A stretch of DNA of 6,354 nucleotides from assembly GCA_902613655.1 (NCBI GenBank), contig CACMHR010000023.1, positions 1 to 6,354 of the forward strand, read 5' to 3'. This stretch comes from Anoxypelagibacter sp902613655. GTDB taxonomy: Bacteria; Pseudomonadota; Alphaproteobacteria; Pelagibacterales; Pelagibacteraceae. The position numbers were made by a program, and so were the translations under genes. Positions 5,811-6,354 of the stretch are shown here, one piece after another. The first letter of the stretch is position 1, and each line of letters opens with the position of its first letter. Under the pieces are notes generated by a model, which searched no databases, was not told the origin of the DNA, and saw only the letters and a program-made list of their open reading frames with translations.

Positions 5811-6354
5811 ATGTCGCTACCTAGTATTTTAGTCACAGGCGCAAGTGGAAATCTTGGGAAAAAAATTATTTTAAAACTTCATATTCTTAATAAATTTAGA
5901 ATAGTAGGAATAGACATCAAATCAGATAAAGATCTTGAAAATAAAATTGAATTAATAAATATAGATATTTCTAAATTAGAACAGTTAAATAAAAATTTTA
6001 AAAATATAGATCTTATCTGTCACTGTGCGTCATTGATAGACTCTGCCGCGTACAGTGAAATAGACTATAAAAATACTAATATTTTAGGCACAGAAAATAT
6101 TTACTCCGTTGCACAAAAAGAAAATATAAAAAAAATAGTTCTAACTAGCAGTACATCTGTGATGGAAATGGATAAAAAAAATGAAAAATGGCCTATTTAT
6201 GAAAAATATGTTGGAGAACCCAATAATATTTATGGGAAAAGTAAAAAAGAACAAGAACTTATAGCAAAAAAATACTCTGAAAATTATAATATTCAAACTA
6301 TATGTTTACGGCCTTGTTCTTTTTTTAATTTAGATAATCCAGAATTAGGTTTTA
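5811..6354 (+). CDS. NAD-dependent epimerase/dehydratase family protein (extended SDR), 3' end cut by window
   Basis: 181 codons are visible before the right edge, so the C-terminal substrate-binding part is missing. The N-terminus begins SILVTGASGNLG (5-16) with a complete GxxGxxG (Gly10, Gly13, Gly16). Asp35 at the end of the second strand (VGIDIK) suggests NAD rather than NADP. HCASLID (71-77), LTSSTSV (111-117, catalytic serine region), Tyr141-x-x-x-Lys145 (YGKSK) and LRP (167-169) follow the extended-SDR order. Likely substrates are nucleotide sugars or sugar acids; some features recall uronate dehydrogenase, but the visible part cannot decide. It is a different lineage from the epimerase at 2793-3848 by motif details. 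The ATG at 5811 is 6 bases after the SDR stop and lies just before the glycine loop, so the start is reasonable despite a weak ribosome binding site. It has no lysine-rich tag at its N-terminus. Confidence 0.87.
   Translation, partial: MSLPSILVTGASGNLGKKIILKLHILNKFRIVGIDIKSDKDLENKIELINIDISKLEQLNKNFKNIDLICHCASLIDSAAYSEIDYKNTNILGTENIYSVAQKENIKKIVLTSSTSVMEMDKKNEKWPIYEKYVGEPNNIYGKSKKEQELIAKKYSENYNIQTICLRPCSFFNLDNPELGF

Noticed and set aside
2793..6354. Bacterial microcompartment or encapsulin locus, suggested by the terminal amphipathic tags
   Set aside because: No shell-protein gene is present in the window, so this is kept only as one possible reading of the tags.

Overview
The window is very AT-rich (about 30% G+C by eye, not counted), with lysine-, isoleucine- and asparagine-rich proteins and tightly packed genes. 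Together with the layout of a divergent znuA facing znuC-znuB-zur and an alphaproteobacterial-style Zur operator (arms like TGTTATA around one central base), this suggests a small-genome, probably aquatic alphaproteobacterium such as a SAR11/Pelagibacterales member. That assignment is an inference; no rRNA or other marker gene is present.

Left part (1-2796): a zinc-acquisition module. The 5' part of znuA (periplasmic zinc-binding protein, cut by the left edge) is read leftwards. From the same 73-base gap, znuC (ATPase), znuB (permease), zur (zinc-sensing repressor) and acpS (holo-ACP synthase) are read rightwards with junctions of 0, 15 and 1 bases, so they look like one operon. The gap holds two adjacent Zur-box-like palindromes, one lying over the best candidate -10 element. 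The expected circuit is that zinc-loaded Zur represses its own operon and znuA. The unexpected member is acpS, a housekeeping lipid-synthesis gene at the end of a zinc-stress operon.

Right part (2793-6354): a cluster of four NAD(P)-dependent Rossmann-fold enzymes. An extended-SDR epimerase/dehydratase and a Gfo/Idh/MocA oxidoreductase are read leftwards as a two-gene unit. A classical SDR and a second extended-SDR protein (cut by the right edge) are read rightwards. Such sets usually oxidise, reduce or epimerise sugars or nucleotide sugars, for surface glycan synthesis or for sugar catabolism; the substrate cannot be read from this window. acpS and the leftward epimerase converge so closely that their stop codons overlap.

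The most unusual signal is that three of the four sugar-type enzymes carry a short, lysine-rich amphipathic segment of the same pattern ([LI]KKI[LF][NK]K[FI]) outside the catalytic fold: at the N-terminus of the oxidoreductase and the SDR, and at the C-terminus of the epimerase. This may be a shared membrane-surface or assembly tag, or only a by-product of AT-rich coding. No RNA gene, mobile element, CRISPR array or convincing terminator was seen, and no stretch over 300 bases lacks a gene.
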